Positions 62,643 to 64,000 of a stretch of DNA of 64,000 nucleotides are shown here, piece by piece. Numbering within the stretch: the first letter of the stretch is position 1; every line of letters starts with the position of its first letter. Under the pieces are notes generated by a model. The model saw nothing but the letters and a program-made list of their open reading frames with translations. It ran no database searches and was not told the origin of the DNA. This DNA is from Crenothrix sp043729335 (lineage in GTDB: Bacteria; Pseudomonadota; Gammaproteobacteria; Methylococcales; Methylomonadaceae), in NCBI RefSeq assembly GCF_043729335.1, contig NZ_JAYTLQ010000048.1:1-64000 (forward strand), written 5' to 3'. A program made the translations under genes and the position numbers.

Positions 62643-64000
62643 TTACATCATGCCGCCCATACCACCCATGCCGCCCATACCACCCATATCGCCCATGCCA
62701 CCGTGTGCGCCTTTCTCATCGCTAGGTGCATCGGCAATCATCACTTCTGTAGTCAGCATTAAGCCAGCTACAGACGCTGCATTTTGCAATGCAGTACGGG
62801 TGACTTTCGCAGGGTCAAGAATACCCATTTCGATCATATCGCCGTATTTGCCAGTGGCTGCATTATAACCAAAATTGCCAGTACCTTTTTGTACTTCGTT
62901 GAAGACCACTGAAGGCTCATCGCCCGCGTTAGCAACAATTTGGCGTAAAGGCTCTTCCATTGCACGACGTAAAATATTAACACCGACTGTTTGGTCGTGG
63001 TTAATACCTTCAAGGCCAACTAATGCAGCCAATGCACGTACCAGCGCAGTACCGCCGCCAGCAACCACGCCTTCTTCAACCGCCGCGCGGGTAGAATGCA
63101 GTGCATCTTCAACGCGGGCTTTCTTTTCTTTCATTTCGATTTCAGTGGCAGCGCCGACTTTAATCACGGCAACACCGCCAGCCAATTTAGCCAGACGTTC
63201 TTGCAATTTTTCTTTATCGTAGTCAGAAGTCGCATCTTCCGCTTGAGCGCGAATTTGTGTTACACGGCCTTTGATTTGCTCTTCAGAACCTGCACCATCA
63301 ATAATGGTGGTGTTTTCTTTAGTGATTTGTACGCGTTTGGCTGTACCCAATTGGCTCAGTTCCGCTTTTTCCAGGCTTAAACCGACTTCTTCAGAAATAA
63401 CCGTACCGCCGGTCAACACAGCAATGTCTTCCAACATGGCTTTACGACGATCGCCGAAACCAGGTGCTTTAACCGCGGCAACTTTAACGATACCACGAAT
63501 CGTGTTAACAACCAGAGTTGCCAACGCTTCGCCTTCAACGTCTTCTGCAACAATCAATAATGGACGGCCAGATTTAGCAACCGCTTCCAAAATCGGTAAC
63601 ATTTCACGGATGTTGGAGACTTTCTTTTCGTAAATCAAAATCAGCGGATCGTCTAATTCAACGCTCATGCTGTCTTGTTTGTTGATGAAGTACGGTGACA
63701 AATAGCCACGATCAAACTGCATACCTTCAACCAAGTCTAATGAATTATCAAGACCTGTGCCTTCTTCAACGGTAATAACGCCTTCTTTACCGACTTTTTC
63801 CATTGCTTCAGCAATAATCTTACCGACTGACTCATCAGAGTTAGCAGAGATTGTACCGACTTGAGCAATGGCTTTATTGTCAGCACAAGGTGCTGCTGAG
63901 GCAATAATCGCTTCAACTGCTTTGGTCACCGCCAAATCAATACCGCGTTTTAAATCCATAGGATTCATGCCCGCAGCAACGGCTTTCAAGCCTTCGTTGA
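62643..64000 (-). CDS. groL: Chaperonin GroEL, C-terminal part
   Basis: About 452 of the usual ~545 residues; the N-terminus lies outside the window. The frame continues past the internal Met at 63989, because the codons before it read NEGLK, as in GroEL. Markers are VEEGTGLDNSLDLVEG, LLIVAEDVEGEALATLVVN, KAPGFGDRRKAMLEDIA, AAVEEGVVAGGGTALVR and the Gly-Gly-Met tail GMGGMGGMGGMM. It forms the cytosolic folding chamber with GroES. Confidence 0.97.
   Translation of the reverse strand, partial: NEGLKAVAAGMNPMDLKRGIDLAVTKAVEAIIASAAPCADNKAIAQVGTISANSDESVGKIIAEAMEKVGKEGVITVEEGTGLDNSLDLVEGMQFDRGYLSPYFINKQDSMSVELDDPLILIYEKKVSNIREMLPILEAVAKSGRPLLIVAEDVEGEALATLVVNTIRGIVKVAAVKAPGFGDRRKAMLEDIAVLTGGTVISEEVGLSLEKAELSQLGTAKRVQITKENTTIIDGAGSEEQIKGRVTQIRAQAEDATSDYDKEKLQERLAKLAGGVAVIKVGAATEIEMKEKKARVEDALHSTRAAVEEGVVAGGGTALVRALAALVGLEGINHDQTVGVNILRRAMEEPLRQIVANAGDEPSVVFNEVQKGTGNFGYNAATGKYGDMIEMGILDPAKVTRTALQNAASVAGLMLTTEVMIADAPSDEKGAHGGMGDMGGMGGMGGMGGMM

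Overview
The window looks like chromosome from a type I (gammaproteobacterial, Methylococcales-like) methanotroph. This is inferred from a lanthanide-type PQQ methanol dehydrogenase (XoxF, 42613-44541), a methenyl-tetrahydrofolate cyclohydrolase-type C1 gene, a HvfABC/bufferin-type copper-RiPP locus, and gammaproteobacterial housekeeping genes (htpG, groL, mrcB, lolA, rarA, cysS, lpxH, apbC, dcd, nth). No rRNA gene is present. The genus is not determined.

Layout. 1-3477 is the end of an integrated element: the 5' part of a large primase/helicase-like gene that runs off the left edge, and a tyrosine integrase beside the 3' end of tRNA-Leu(CAG). 3663-12986 is envelope and stress housekeeping on the minus strand: rarA-lolA, the penicillin-binding protein mrcB, a quinone-oxidoreductase-like MDR enzyme, periplasmic Cu/Zn SOD, htpG and a small exported protein. 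13145-23600 is a surface-sugar region: pseB-pseC-pseF-methylase-pseG-pseH-pseI for CMP-pseudaminic acid (read right to left), followed by two AT3-SGNH acyltransferases. 24165-25653 holds three small accessory genes beside tRNA-Met, probably a decayed island. 26414-31452 carries ychF, an orphan ygfX-like gene, a family-5 uracil-DNA glycosylase, and the coupled msrB-apeB-alkB-like operon. A previously unlisted pseudogene fragment of the glycosylase follows at about 31507-31736. 31926-34164 is a two-gene cassette of a membrane protein and a DUF2235 hydrolase. 34167-42430 mixes small exported proteins, dsbB, a DUF937-OmpA fusion, the cyclohydrolase, cysS, ppiA and lpxH.

42613-44541 is xoxF without its usual xoxG/xoxJ partners. 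It is followed by a broken DUF433/DUF5615 toxin-antitoxin pair on opposite strands. 45513-49442 is apbC, small unknowns, and dcd-rnfB-like-nth with overlapping ends. 49567-51889 is the most notable locus: an exported, Cys- and Met-rich precursor with repeated (E/D)GxCG motifs, a DUF692 (MNIO) modifying enzyme and a DUF2063 partner, with a hairpin between precursor and enzyme genes. This is a HvfABC/bufferin-type system, expected to make a thio-heterocycle-bearing copper-binding peptide. 53226-58689 is a signalling block: a PAS-SpoIIE phosphatase fused to a histidine-kinase-like ATPase, a STAS domain fused to a PhnD-like binding domain, an N-terminally shortened class III cyclase and a CZB zinc-sensor protein. 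The right end has an Slp-like lipoprotein, a MOSC protein, a third AT3-SGNH acyltransferase and the C-terminal part of groL, which runs off the edge.

Several families of intergenic inverted repeats are scattered through the window. The clearest is a MITE-like element of about 94-134 bp with GGCTA...TAGCC ends and a shared TTCGTGGTGAGCTTGTCGAA core, seen three times, with a fourth core in an unrelated 14-bp inverted repeat just upstream of lolA.
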